A stretch of 64,000 nucleotides of DNA from Flavobacterium piscinae (GTDB lineage Bacteria > Bacteroidota > Bacteroidia > Flavobacteriales > Flavobacteriaceae), in NCBI RefSeq assembly GCF_004122145.1, contig NZ_SBKQ01000004.1:62001-126000 (forward strand), given 5' to 3'. This document shows positions 43,535-53,001 of the stretch, one piece after another. Within the stretch, counting starts at the first letter, position 1. Each line of letters begins with the position of its first letter. Position numbers and translations under genes: made by a program. The notes beneath the pieces are model-generated. The model was not told the origin of the DNA and did not search any database. It worked only from the letters and a program-made list of their open reading frames with translations.

Positions 43535-45091
43535 ATGAGATATTTATACTTATTTATGATATGCCTCTTTTTTCAATTTTCCATTAGTCAAAATCTACTT
43601 TGGGAAAACGTCTATCCTAACCCCCTTGTTTTGGGAAAAATGATAGCGGTAGACTCTGAGGATAAAATTATTTCTGTTGGAAATGGGTTCAACCAAACCG
43701 GATATGCCAATTATATTTATACTCAAAAAATGGATTCCGAAGGGAACTTAATTTGGAAAGATTCTGTTTCAACTACATTGCCAAACAATTCACATCGAGC
43801 CACTTGGACGGGAACAGATAGTAATAACAACATTATTGTAGTGGGTTATCAATTTACTTTATCACTCCAAAATGAAAATCCAAATGCTATAAAAGTTTTG
43901 AAATATTCTCCAACAGGTGAATTACTGTATAATGTATCTATTCCGGGAACATTTAATTCGGGAGATATAATGGGAATTCGCAAGCGAAACTTAGGAGCAA
44001 TTGATGAGTTGGATAATTTGTATATTGGAACAGCCGGTATCACCAATACATTATCACAAGCCGGATTTGTTTTATTGAAACTTAGTAGTGGCGGAGAATT
44101 ATTGTGGGAAAGAGTTAAGAGCTTTGGCAACGTTCACGGGATTCATGGTATGAATTATAAAAACGGCAAAATTGTTTTAGTAGGAAATACGATGATTTCA
44201 GGTTATAACAATCAATACGCTGTTTGGAATGCAGATGGTGATTTGATTTGGTCCGGAAACAGTCAAAACAATAACCAAACTTGGGCTACAGATGTTTTAC
44301 TAGACAATTCCGGGAACACCTTTTCTCTTACGCAAACGTATGTAGGCTCCGATCCATCCATTGAATTAACAAAATATGACACAAATGGCAATGTTGTATT
44401 TTCTCAAACATACGATATACAAGTGGCCGCTACTTCGGGAAGATTAAAAGTACTGAGTACCGGCGAATTAATTATTTCCGGAACAAATTGGTCTACCAGC
44501 GGAGAAAACAAACTATATGTAGCAAAAGTATCTCCAATAGATGGCTCAATTTTATATCAAAACGAACAGCTTTTATCACAAAGTAACAACTGGGTTTATG
44601 ATATGATTGTTTCTGTAAATGACAATTATTATATCATAGGTAATTCAAATAACAATGGTGGTGCTCCCTCGGCAACATTCATCTATGCTTATTCGGCTCA
44701 AAATGGTTTTGAATGGTCCACTTCATACAATATTCAAGGCACGGAACCGATGGCAATTGTTTTAGATTCTCAAGAAAAAATTTATACCGTTATCCAAAAT
44801 AAATTTACCGTCGTTAAATTTGGAAATTCGTTGAGTGAAAACTTAAGCCTGACACAAAACAATAAACGCTTCACAATTTATCCGAACCCTACTAATGATT
44901 TTTTGAATTTTCAGTTAGAAGACGGTAATACAAATTCAATAAGATTGATTGACATAAACGGAAGAGAAATTTATCGTGGTGAAATTATCAATAATCAATT
45001 GGATGTTTCAAACCTTACAACAGGTCTTTATTTTGGTATAATTGACTCACCTAACTTTGAAAGTTTTACATTTAAATTTGTGAAAAAATAA
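43535..45091 (+). CDS. T9SS cargo protein with propeller-like repeats
   Basis: The 518-residue protein has a signal peptide (MRYLYLFMICLFFQFSISQ). Repeats of WENVYPNPLVLGKMIAVDSEDKIISVG type follow (for example GNLIWKDSVS, GELLWERVKSFG, GDLIWSGNS), similar in style to the seven-repeat T9SS protein heading the RHS operon. The C-terminal domain has FTIYPNPTNDFLNF, LIDINGREI and LTTGLYFGII, a type A sorting signal, and ends in basic KFVKK. Secretion to the surface is expected; the function is unknown. It stands alone behind a CRP-like palindrome. No convincing terminator follows directly. Confidence 0.87.
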   Translation: MRYLYLFMICLFFQFSISQNLLWENVYPNPLVLGKMIAVDSEDKIISVGNGFNQTGYANYIYTQKMDSEGNLIWKDSVSTTLPNNSHRATWTGTDSNNNIIVVGYQFTLSLQNENPNAIKVLKYSPTGELLYNVSIPGTFNSGDIMGIRKRNLGAIDELDNLYIGTAGITNTLSQAGFVLLKLSSGGELLWERVKSFGNVHGIHGMNYKNGKIVLVGNTMISGYNNQYAVWNADGDLIWSGNSQNNNQTWATDVLLDNSGNTFSLTQTYVGSDPSIELTKYDTNGNVVFSQTYDIQVAATSGRLKVLSTGELIISGTNWSTSGENKLYVAKVSPIDGSILYQNEQLLSQSNNWVYDMIVSVNDNYYIIGNSNNNGGAPSATFIYAYSAQNGFEWSTSYNIQGTEPMAIVLDSQEKIYTVIQNKFTVVKFGNSLSENLSLTQNNKRFTIYPNPTNDFLNFQLEDGNTNSIRLIDINGREIYRGEIINNQLDVSNLTTGLYFGIIDSPNFESFTFKFVKK

Positions 45092-45484
45092 TAAAAATTG
45101 TTTGTTGAATACTCAGCGTAGAGGGAACTCTGATGAATTGATCTGTTGTAAAAACAAATTGACTCATTTCCAAATTGAATCATTGACACATTACCCAAAA
45201 CACAAAGCCCAACTGTTTCCAATTGGGCTGTATGCTAATTAACTAACCAAAAAAACTATAAATTATGAAAATTTACATTACTCAAAAAAAGGTAACCACT
45301 CCTCCTTTTTTGCGAGTGCAAAGGTAATGGGTTGGTTACTAAATTGTTAGTTATTTTTTGACTTTAACACATATTCAGCAAAAAACACATTGAAAGAAGG
45401 TGTAAAATTTCACTATTCGCAATTTTAAGACTGTTTTATTAATTTTAATTTACAAAAAACTTCTTGTTCCCGTTATAAAATAAA
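45092..45484. other. Intergenic gap with a possible 20-residue peptide
   Basis: No full gene is supported. A short frame at 45265-45327 encodes MKIYITQKKVTTPPFLRVQR, preceded by an AT-rich leader. A hairpin (AGCCCAA / TTGGGCT, 45206-45229) lacks a T-run. A leader peptide or a chance frame are both possible. Confidence 0.4.
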
Positions 45485-45528
45485 AATCCGCTAAGTTTCA
45501 CGATGATTTTATGAAACATAGCGGATTA
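45472..45528 (-). terminator. Terminator of the hppD gene
   Basis: A long stem (AATCCGCTA-A-GTTTCA with TGAAAC-A-TAGCGGATT, 45485-45528) is followed on the minus strand by TTTTTATTTTAT. It sits 17 bp after the hppD stop codon. Confidence 0.82.
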
Positions 45529-45545
45529 TTAATATACAAAAACGA

Positions 45546-46706
45546 TTATAACGTTCCTCTTAACGCTTGTTCACGTTCGATACTTTCAAACAACGCTTTG
45601 AAATTTCCTGCTCCAAAACCTCTGGCTCCCATCCGTTGGATGATTTCAAAGAATAAAGTAGGGCGGTCTTCCACCGGTTTGGTGAAAATTTGCAACAAAT
45701 ATCCTTCCTCATCGGCATCAATCATAATACCCAATTTTTGAAGTTCTTTGATGTCTTCTTTAAACTTCGACATGTGATCTTTTAAACGTTCCGGAATGGC
45801 ATCGTAATAGGCTTGTGGTGGCGTACTCAAAAACTCAACACCTCTTTTTCGCATTTCGGCTACGGTGGAAATGATATCATCGGTGGCTACCGCAATGTGC
45901 TGCACACCCGGACCTTCATAAAAATCTAAATATTCTTCAATCTGTGATTTTTTCTTTCCTTCGGCCGGTTCGTTGATGGGGAATTTAATTCTCCCGTTTC
46001 CGTTGCTCATTACTTTACTCATCAAAGCGGAATATTCGGTGGTAATTTGTTTGTCATCAAAGGAAAGGAAATTCACAAATCCCATCACATCTTCATACCA
46101 TTTTACCCACGTATTCATTTCATTCCAACCCACATTTCCCACCATGTGATCTACATATTTTAATCCAACAGGTGCGGGATTGTAATCCGATTTCCATTCT
46201 TTATAACCCGGTAAAAAAGTCCCGTTGTAATTTTTGCGTTCTACGAATAGATGAACGGTTTCACCGTACGTATAAATTCCGGCACGAACCACTTCACCAA
46301 ACTCATCGGTTTCCACCGTAGGCTCCATGAAAACTTTTGCACCGCGTTTAGTCGTTTCTTCAAACGATTTACGAGCGTCTTCTACCCATAAAGCTACGAT
46401 TTTTACTCCATCGCCATGTTTTTTAACATGTTCTCCAATAAGCGAATCACTTTTTAATGCGGTGGTTAAAACTAATCGGATTTTATCTTGCTTCAACACA
46501 TACGAAGCTCGGTCTTTTACACCGGTTTCCAATCCGGCATACGCCAACGATTGAAAGCCAAAGGCTGTTTTATAAAAATGAGCCGCTTGTTTGGCATTCC
46601 CAACATAAAACTCTACATAATCGGTTCCCATTAAAGGAAGGAAATCTTGAGCTCCTTCAAATATTTTTTCCAGTCCGTATTCTACTGATTTTATTTCTTG
46701 TGACAT
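45546..46706 (-). CDS. hppD: 4-Hydroxyphenylpyruvate dioxygenase
   Basis: The enzyme converts 4-hydroxyphenylpyruvate, made from tyrosine, to homogentisate with Fe(II) and oxygen. The 386-residue protein has two glyoxalase-fold halves and the iron ligands in YVDHMVGNV, QHIAVATDDI and RPTLFFEIIQRMG, with the conserved C-terminal GFGAGNFKALFESIE. It is on the same strand as hmgA, the next step in the pathway; between them lies a four-helix-bundle gene with duplicated flanking DNA. Confidence 0.96.
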   Translation of the reverse strand: MSQEIKSVEYGLEKIFEGAQDFLPLMGTDYVEFYVGNAKQAAHFYKTAFGFQSLAYAGLETGVKDRASYVLKQDKIRLVLTTALKSDSLIGEHVKKHGDGVKIVALWVEDARKSFEETTKRGAKVFMEPTVETDEFGEVVRAGIYTYGETVHLFVERKNYNGTFLPGYKEWKSDYNPAPVGLKYVDHMVGNVGWNEMNTWVKWYEDVMGFVNFLSFDDKQITTEYSALMSKVMSNGNGRIKFPINEPAEGKKKSQIEEYLDFYEGPGVQHIAVATDDIISTVAEMRKRGVEFLSTPPQAYYDAIPERLKDHMSKFKEDIKELQKLGIMIDADEEGYLLQIFTKPVEDRPTLFFEIIQRMGARGFGAGNFKALFESIEREQALRGTL

Positions 46707-46717
46707 AATTTTTTAAT

Positions 46718-46893
46718 GTGGCAATTGGTCAATGTGGCAATGTGACAATTTTTGAAAACTGCTAAAATTGCATCTTTTCAACCAATTTGGTTAAACTTTG
46801 TTTTTAATTTGTCAATTGGTCAATGTGGCAATTTGTCAATTTTGAAAACTGCTAAAATTTACATTTCATCAACCAATTGGGTTGAACTTTTTT
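46718..46893. repeat. Tandem pair of about 87-bp repeats at the 3' end of the four-helix-bundle gene
   Basis: Copy 1 (46718-46804) and copy 2 (46809-46893) share CAATTGGTCAATGTGGCAAT, a TTTTGAAAACTGCTAAAATT core and a CAACCAATTNGGTT end. On the minus strand copy 2 encodes the last residues of the four-helix-bundle protein (KKSSTQLVDEM-stop); copy 1 reads KQSLTKLVEKMQF-stop, so it is a decayed duplicate of the gene's 3' end plus downstream DNA. Confidence 0.82.
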
Positions 46894-47254
46894 TATTAAT
46901 TTTTGAAGTTGCTATAATTTTATTTGTGATTTTTAAAATGTCAAATAATTCTATTAACAATTCTTCTGTTTCGGGATAACGTTCTAGTTCATTGCATAAA
47001 AACAACCAAAACTCGGTTTCATCAGCTTCTTTCATGGCAATTTTAAATTTGTGTATGAAATCAGCTTTGCTTTCTGCGTTTTGAGCTTCTTTTATGTTTG
47101 CTCCTATTGATGTGCCGGACTTAAGCAGTTGATTGGCAACAACAAACCTTTTATTTTCCTCTAATTTTTCGGTGTATAAAACAATCTTCTTGGCAAATTC
47201 AAATGATTTTACAAGAATTAAATTATCCTTGTACTTTTCTTTAAATGTTATCAT
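46859..47254 (-). CDS. Four-helix-bundle protein (S23/IVP family)
   Basis: The 131-residue helical protein shows the family's hallmark segments SFEFAKKIVLYTEKL, VVANQLLKSGTSIGANIKEAQ, ADFIHKFKIAMKEADETEFWLFLC and ELFDILKITNKIIATSK. Relatives are encoded in 23S rRNA intervening sequences and in many solitary Bacteroidota genes; they form pentamers and their role is unsettled. The gene interrupts hppD-hmgA and is bracketed by CAATGTGGCAAT-type repeats, as are several such genes, suggesting it moves with its repeats. The C-terminus lies inside the repeat. Confidence 0.85.
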   Translation of the reverse strand: MITFKEKYKDNLILVKSFEFAKKIVLYTEKLEENKRFVVANQLLKSGTSIGANIKEAQNAESKADFIHKFKIAMKEADETEFWLFLCNELERYPETEELLIELFDILKITNKIIATSKINKKSSTQLVDEM

Positions 47255-47421
47255 GGCTTATAGAATTAATGTGTCAATTGATTGATTTGTCTATGTGTCA
47301 ATTGACTGATTTGTTTAGAAATGTTTTTAAAATTAATATCTTTTTTTAAATATAAATTCTAATATCTTGATTACTACTACCCCTCATTGACAAATTGCCG
47401 AATTGACAAATTGCCAAATTA

Positions 47422-48576
47422 TCAAAGCCACGATTGAAAGTACTGCTCATCTGCCACTTTCATCGCTTCATCCGTCACCATCAACGGCTTAAAAGTGTCC
47501 ACCATTACGGCCAACTCTTTTGTTTCGGTTTTTCCGATGCTTCTTTCGTAGGCTCCCGGATGCGGTCCGTGCGGAATACCCGCCGGATGCAAGGAAATAT
47601 TTCCCGGTTTCACATCATTTCGGCTCATGAAATCACCATCCACATAATACAACACCTCATCACTGTCAATATTACTGTGATTATAGGGTGCCGGAATAGA
47701 AAGCGGATGATAGTCATACAATCTCGGCACAAATGAACATACCACAAACGCATCCGTTTCAAAAGTTTGGTGCACCGGTGGCGGTTGGTGAATTCTTCCG
47801 GTTATCGGTTCAAAATCGTGAATGGAAAAAGCATACGGATAATTGTAACCGTCATAGCCTACCACATCAAACGGATGCGAAGCATAGACCATTTCGATGA
47901 TTTCGTCTCTTTTTTTCACTTTAATCACAAAATCACCTATTTCGTCATACGTTTCTAATTCAGTTGGGCGACGTAAATCGCGTTCGCAAAAAGGAGAATG
48001 TTCTAGCAATTGACCAAACCAGTTACGGTACCGTTTTGGCGTATAAATAGGTCGTCTCGATTCTACAATAAACAATCGGTTATCTTCGGTATCAAAATCA
48101 ATTTTATAAATGATTCCGCGTGGAATCAATAAATAATCGCCGTATTTAAAGTCGATATTACCTAAAAAAGTGCGTAGTTTTCCGCTTCCTTTGTGAATGA
48201 AAATCATTTCATCGGAATCGGTGTTTTTATAAAAATAGTCTTGCGTTTTGTTTTGAGGAGCAGCCAACGTAATGTGGCAGTCTGAATTGGTCAACACAAT
48301 TTTTCTACTTTCCAAATAATCTTTTTCAGGGGCTACGTCAAATCCGTGCAATTTATACGATTGCATATTATTGGATTTGGCAATGGAAGGTGCCACGGAA
48401 TATTGTTTACGGATTTCTTTAACTTGTGTGGGTCTGTGCACGTGATACATGTTGGAATACATTCCGTCAAAACCCACAGTACCAAAAAGTTGCTCATAAT
48501 AAAGTTCGCCGTTTGGTTTTCGGAATTGTGTATGACGTTTGGGAGGAATTTCTCCTAATTGATGATAAAATGGCAT
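47422..48576 (-). CDS. hmgA: Homogentisate 1,2-dioxygenase
   Basis: HmgA opens the ring of homogentisate to maleylacetoacetate in tyrosine and phenylalanine breakdown. The start at the ATG at 48576 (MPFYHQLGEIPPKRHTQFRK) matches the family; 18 residues upstream are an artefact. The 384-residue protein is a cupin with FIHKGSGKLRT, YLLIPRGIIYKID, HQPPPVHQTFE and LHPAGIPHGPHPGAYERS carrying the iron ligands. It is followed by the four-helix-bundle gene and hppD on the same strand. Confidence 0.94.
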   Translation of the reverse strand: MPFYHQLGEIPPKRHTQFRKPNGELYYEQLFGTVGFDGMYSNMYHVHRPTQVKEIRKQYSVAPSIAKSNNMQSYKLHGFDVAPEKDYLESRKIVLTNSDCHITLAAPQNKTQDYFYKNTDSDEMIFIHKGSGKLRTFLGNIDFKYGDYLLIPRGIIYKIDFDTEDNRLFIVESRRPIYTPKRYRNWFGQLLEHSPFCERDLRRPTELETYDEIGDFVIKVKKRDEIIEMVYASHPFDVVGYDGYNYPYAFSIHDFEPITGRIHQPPPVHQTFETDAFVVCSFVPRLYDYHPLSIPAPYNHSNIDSDEVLYYVDGDFMSRNDVKPGNISLHPAGIPHGPHPGAYERSIGKTETKELAVMVDTFKPLMVTDEAMKVADEQYFQSWL

Positions 48577-48733
48577 TTTTTTGAATTTAGATTGAACATT
48601 TGATGAATTGTCACATTGACAAATTGTCAATTTGGCTAATTAATTCAAATCACTCCGGATTCCGTTTGATAAGGAACTGAAGGTAATCCAATAATCCGGG
48701 CCAAAAAGCACTCATTTCAAAAATTATTTGAGG

Positions 48734-48814
48734 TTAGTTTTGATTTTTTTTAATGTTCACGCCTACAATAATTCCAAGACCAAAGGCTACCAAAAAACCA
48801 AGAATTACAAACAT
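48734..48814 (-). CDS. 26-residue single-pass membrane peptide
   Basis: Minus-strand frame with ATG at 48814: MFVILGFLVAFGLGIIVGVN followed by IKKNQN. It is one hydrophobic helix of about 19 residues with Gly-x3-Gly spacing and a short basic tail, as in small membrane proteins that associate with larger complexes. It is too short for most gene finders. It lies between hmgA and the patatin gene, 58 bp past the patatin stop region, on the same strand. No family is recognised; expression is unproven. Confidence 0.5.
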   Translation of the reverse strand: MFVILGFLVAFGLGIIVGVNIKKNQN

Positions 48815-48872
48815 TTTTTATGATTTTAGTAAAATATAACACAAATATCGTAAAAAAAGGAATACTACACAA

Positions 48873-51191
48873 TTAAAACCAAAAACCTACACTAAACCAT
48901 GTGTGGTGATCTTTAGTTTCGGGGGACCAACTGTGCTTAATTTCTATGGGACCAAAAATAGATTCTAACCCATAACCAAATCCATAACCGGTAAAAGAAG
49001 GCTTAGTGAGCCACTCATCCGATTCAAAAATCTTATCGCCGGCATTTGCAAAATTCGCCGAGAAGTTTAAATGATTTTTTTTAAAAATTTCATAATCCAA
49101 CTGAAACAGGGCTTTAACATAACTGTTCCCGGCAAAACTTAAAAAATCATACCCGTAAAACGGTTTAAAGTTGTTGATGGGATAAAACCCATATCCCCCA
49201 AATACAAAATTAAAAAAGGGAACGGTTTGTTCTCCAATAGTTAAACCTCCTTCGGTTTGAATATTCAGTGTCGTTCGGTTAAACAACTTTTGAGCTATAC
49301 CGGCTTCCGCTTTTAAAATAGAAAAATTGTTATACGTGTTCGTGTAATCCGTAGAATAAAAAAACGATTGTATATCCCCATTAAAATACCAACCACTTTT
49401 GGGAAAGTATTTATTATCAAAAGAGTCATACTTCAAATACCCAAAAGCACTCCAATAATCACTGTTTTCTATAACCGGATCACCTGTGTTTAAGGTCTCC
49501 GATTTTAATTTCAAATGTTTATATTCCAAACCACCTGCTACCACAAATTTTTGTATAAAAACTGTTTGCATATAAATTTGATTGGTGAAGTCGGAAAAAT
49601 CCACGTTAATAGAATTCACATCTTCCGAGGTAAACAGAACACCTTGACTAAAATCGGTAGTTACATTTCGGTTAAAACCGGTAAATTTTGATTTGATTCC
49701 AAAACTCCAATAAAAACCGTTATCAACATAATAATCCAAATTATACCTGAAATTATCCCCCAACACAACATCGGTGGAAAATATGTCATTTTTAAACAAC
49801 ATTTTCTTTTGTGTGAAATTAACTAAAATCCCACTTTTAAACAATCCGTCGTAATGCAAACCCAATTTTAAAAATGCTTTATAGGGATTCTCGGTTAAAT
49901 TTAAATTTATTCTGTCACCGCCATTGTTGTCTTTTTCCAAAGTATAATTAATGGATCCGAAATTTTGTGTAGCATTCAAGTTTTCAATGCCTTGCTTTAA
50001 TTCTGAAAAACTGATTTTTCTACCGGCTTTAAACCTTAACTTACCAATGATATAAGCTCTTGTGTAATTTTCTAACTGAGTATGTGTAATGGAAGAAACA
50101 TATAAACTATCCCGCTCGGTTAAGGGAACAATTGTTTTTTGCTTTTGATAATTACTACTTAGTTGATTGAGTTGTTCAATTACACTGAGGGCGGCCTTTT
50201 TCCCTACTTCAATAATTTCGGTTCCTTTGTCAAAAGAAATCACCGAATATTGTTCTACATCAGGACGAATATAAACATCTGTACGCGTTTTTTTCTCTTG
50301 CATTTTTTGAATCATTTGCAAGTTTGAAATCTGTACCAAAATTCGAGTCGCATCTTTTAATGATTCCCGGTCTTTTAAGTCGTCTTGAACATCGACACCA
50401 ATAATGATATCCGCACCCATTTTTTTCACCTCATCCAAAGGATAATTATTAATTACCCCTCCATCTATAAGGTATTTACCATCGATAACCAGTGGTGAAT
50501 AGAGCGATGGAAATGCTCCGCTGGCCAAAATAGACTGAGCCAAAAAACCGTGGTCTAACAACACTTCCTGACCGGTTTCAATATCGGTAGCGATACACAA
50601 AAACGGGATGGGCAACTTTTTAAAATCCCGTTCATGGCGAACATTTGCTGTTAAACGGGTCATCATATTATAATTATACAAGCCTTTTGACAAAGCAGTG
50701 GGAATGCCAATTTTGAACTTATTAAAAGGTAACGCAAAAGCATACCGCTCATCATTTGCTTTTTCATAAAAGTTTTTGGATGACCGAGGAATAAAATCCT
50801 GAATCACAGCATCGTAATCGGTATTGTTAAAAATACTGTCAAGTTGCGTGGCGGTATAGCCCGAAGCATATAACCCGCCAACGATAGCTCCCATACTGGT
50901 TCCGCCAATGTAATCGATTTTGATGCCGGCTTCTTCAATGACTTTGAGTACACCAATGTGAGCCAATCCTTTTGCTCCTCCTCCACTTAAAACCAACCCA
51001 ATTTTAGGCTTTTTTGGAATTGTATCTTGTGCTTGAACAGTATTTGGTGATAGGTTAAAGGCTATGGTCAACAAACACAAAAGACAAATCCTTCCTATCC
51101 CCGGTTGAGCCAATATTCTTGTAACTGCATGCAGAGATACAGACGAAAACGGGAAATTGGAATCCAAAAAGGCAGGAATTATTCGCTTCAA
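48873..51191 (-). CDS. Patatin-like phospholipase fused to an Omp85-type barrel (PlpD-like)
   Basis: The 772-residue protein has, after a long N-terminal segment, a signal-like hydrophobic stretch (about 33-52). The patatin domain (about 60-310) has GGGAKGLAHIG (oxyanion), GTSMG (Ser99) and the DGG of YLIDGGVINNYP. A POTRA-like domain follows (about 350-420), then a 16-strand-type barrel with the GFGYGL end and WFSVGFWF C-terminus (type V secretion-like). It probably delivers a lipase across or in the outer membrane. The 30 residues ahead of the hydrophobic stretch are unusual and a later start is possible. It is 6 bp from the uvrC gene upstream. Confidence 0.88.
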   Translation of the reverse strand: MKRIIPAFLDSNFPFSSVSLHAVTRILAQPGIGRICLLCLLTIAFNLSPNTVQAQDTIPKKPKIGLVLSGGGAKGLAHIGVLKVIEEAGIKIDYIGGTSMGAIVGGLYASGYTATQLDSIFNNTDYDAVIQDFIPRSSKNFYEKANDERYAFALPFNKFKIGIPTALSKGLYNYNMMTRLTANVRHERDFKKLPIPFLCIATDIETGQEVLLDHGFLAQSILASGAFPSLYSPLVIDGKYLIDGGVINNYPLDEVKKMGADIIIGVDVQDDLKDRESLKDATRILVQISNLQMIQKMQEKKTRTDVYIRPDVEQYSVISFDKGTEIIEVGKKAALSVIEQLNQLSSNYQKQKTIVPLTERDSLYVSSITHTQLENYTRAYIIGKLRFKAGRKISFSELKQGIENLNATQNFGSINYTLEKDNNGGDRINLNLTENPYKAFLKLGLHYDGLFKSGILVNFTQKKMLFKNDIFSTDVVLGDNFRYNLDYYVDNGFYWSFGIKSKFTGFNRNVTTDFSQGVLFTSEDVNSINVDFSDFTNQIYMQTVFIQKFVVAGGLEYKHLKLKSETLNTGDPVIENSDYWSAFGYLKYDSFDNKYFPKSGWYFNGDIQSFFYSTDYTNTYNNFSILKAEAGIAQKLFNRTTLNIQTEGGLTIGEQTVPFFNFVFGGYGFYPINNFKPFYGYDFLSFAGNSYVKALFQLDYEIFKKNHLNFSANFANAGDKIFESDEWLTKPSFTGYGFGYGLESIFGPIEIKHSWSPETKDHHTWFSVGFWF

Positions 51192-51197
51192 AATGTA

Positions 51198-52997
51198 TTA
51201 GTTAGGTTTACTTCTGTAAAATTCGGAAATTTTTTTGGCTTTTGATACACCCACCACGTCAGAAATTTCACTTTCGGTGGCCAAAGACAATCTTTTAACA
51301 CTTTTGAAATGTTTTAGTAACGTAATCATCGTTTTTTCTCCGATTCCGGGTATGGTTTCAAGCGAGGTTTGAAGAGCCGACTTACTGCGTTTGTCTCGAT
51401 GATGAGTAATGCCAAATCGGTGAGCTTCGTTTCGCAATTGCTGAATAATTTTGAGCGTTTCCGACTTTTTATCCAAATACAACGGAACAGAATCACCGGG
51501 ATAAAACAATTCTTCCAATCGTTTAGCAATGCCTATAATCGCTATTTTTCCGCGTAATCCTAAATCGTCTAAACTTTTCAGTGCCGACGATAATTGCCCC
51601 TTCCCTCCATCAATGATAATCAATTGCGGTAAAGGTTGGTTTTCATCCAATAACCTTTTATAACGACGGTACACCACTTCTTCCATCGACGCAAAATCAT
51701 TCGGTCCTTCCACCGTTTTAATATTGAAATGACGGTAGTCTTTTTTGCTGGGCTTTCCGTCTTTAAACACTACACAAGCCGCCACAGGATTGGTTCCCTG
51801 AATATTCGAGTTGTCAAAACATTCAATGTGTCGTGGTTCAACAGAAAGGCGTAAATCCTTTTGCATTTGAGCCATAATGCGGTTGGTATGCCTTTCCGGA
51901 TCTACAATCTGAATTTGTTTCAATTGCTCCAAACGATGGTATTTAGCATTGCGTTGCGACAGTTCTAAAATCTGTTTTTTATCACCCAACTGTGGTACAG
52001 TGACTTTAATTTTATTGCCAAAATCCAATTCAAACGGCAGTATAATTTCTTTGGAAGTGAGTCGAAAACGTTCCCGAAGCTCTACAACGGCCAATTCCAA
52101 TAGCTCTTCGTCGGTTTCGTCCAACTTTTTTTTCATCTCCAAGGTATGCGAACGAATAATCGCTCCATGAGCAATTTGAAGGAAATTAACATAGGCCATC
52201 GTTTCATCCGAAACAATTGAAAACACATCAATGTTGGATATTTTTGGATTGAGAATGGTCGATTTAGCCTGATAATTCTCTAAAACATCTATTTTTTCTT
52301 TGATTTTCTGTGCTTCTTCAAATTCCATGTGTTGTGCATGAAGCATCATTTTTTGTTTAAAAGTCTTGATACTGTCTTTAAAATTACCTTTCAATATTTC
52401 CCGAATAGCATCCACCTGACTTTGGTAATGTTCCAGACTTTCCATCCCTTCACATGGGCCTTTGCAATTGCCAATATGGTATTCCAAACATACTTTGTAT
52501 TTATGGTTACGGATATTTTGTTCACTTAAATCGTAATTGCACGTTCGCAACGGATACAATTCTTTAATCATATCCAACAACGTATTCACAGTTTTGAAAT
52601 TGGTATAGGGTCCGTAATATTCGGAACCGTCTTTTATCATTTTTCGAGTAGGAAAAATGCGGGAAAACGGTTCTTTTTTGATGCAAATCCACGGATAAGT
52701 CTTGTCGTCTTTTAAATTGATGTTATACCGCGGTTGTAATTTTTTAATCAAATTGTTTTCTAACAACAAGGCATCTTGTTCGGTAGCCACTACAATATGA
52801 CGGATTTCAACAATTTTCTTCACCAAAATCGCCGTTTTGTGGTTGTCATGCGATTTGGTAAAATAAGACGAAACTCTTTTTTTTAAGTTCTTCGCTTTTC
52901 CAACATACAATATCTTTCCTTCCTTATCAAAATATTGATATACTCCCGGACTGTCGGGAAGGGTTTGTAGTTGAAGTTCTAAAGAAATGGTCTGCAT
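51198..52997 (-). CDS. uvrC: Excinuclease ABC subunit C
   Basis: UvrC makes both incisions in nucleotide excision repair. The start at the ATG at 52997 (MQTISLELQLQTLPDSPGVYQ) gives 599 residues, normal length. The GIY-YIG nuclease (about 15-95, GVYQYFDKEGKILYVGKAKNLKKRV) is followed by the UVR motif (FEEAQKIKEKIDVLE). The RNase H-like endonuclease comes next (HIECFDNSNIQGTNPVAACVVF, IIDGGKGQL, HRFGITHHR), then HhH repeats (ETIPGIGEKTMITLLKHF). It starts next to a Bacteroidota promoter and is divergent from the decarboxylase gene. Confidence 0.97.
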   Translation of the reverse strand: MQTISLELQLQTLPDSPGVYQYFDKEGKILYVGKAKNLKKRVSSYFTKSHDNHKTAILVKKIVEIRHIVVATEQDALLLENNLIKKLQPRYNINLKDDKTYPWICIKKEPFSRIFPTRKMIKDGSEYYGPYTNFKTVNTLLDMIKELYPLRTCNYDLSEQNIRNHKYKVCLEYHIGNCKGPCEGMESLEHYQSQVDAIREILKGNFKDSIKTFKQKMMLHAQHMEFEEAQKIKEKIDVLENYQAKSTILNPKISNIDVFSIVSDETMAYVNFLQIAHGAIIRSHTLEMKKKLDETDEELLELAVVELRERFRLTSKEIILPFELDFGNKIKVTVPQLGDKKQILELSQRNAKYHRLEQLKQIQIVDPERHTNRIMAQMQKDLRLSVEPRHIECFDNSNIQGTNPVAACVVFKDGKPSKKDYRHFNIKTVEGPNDFASMEEVVYRRYKRLLDENQPLPQLIIIDGGKGQLSSALKSLDDLGLRGKIAIIGIAKRLEELFYPGDSVPLYLDKKSETLKIIQQLRNEAHRFGITHHRDKRSKSALQTSLETIPGIGEKTMITLLKHFKSVKRLSLATESEISDVVGVSKAKKISEFYRSKPN

Positions 52998-53001
52998 AGT
53001 A

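Noticed and set aside
46718..46893. A CRISPR array suggested by the repeats near hppD
   Set aside because: There are only two long copies, they are adjacent with no spacer pattern, and no cas genes lie in the window.
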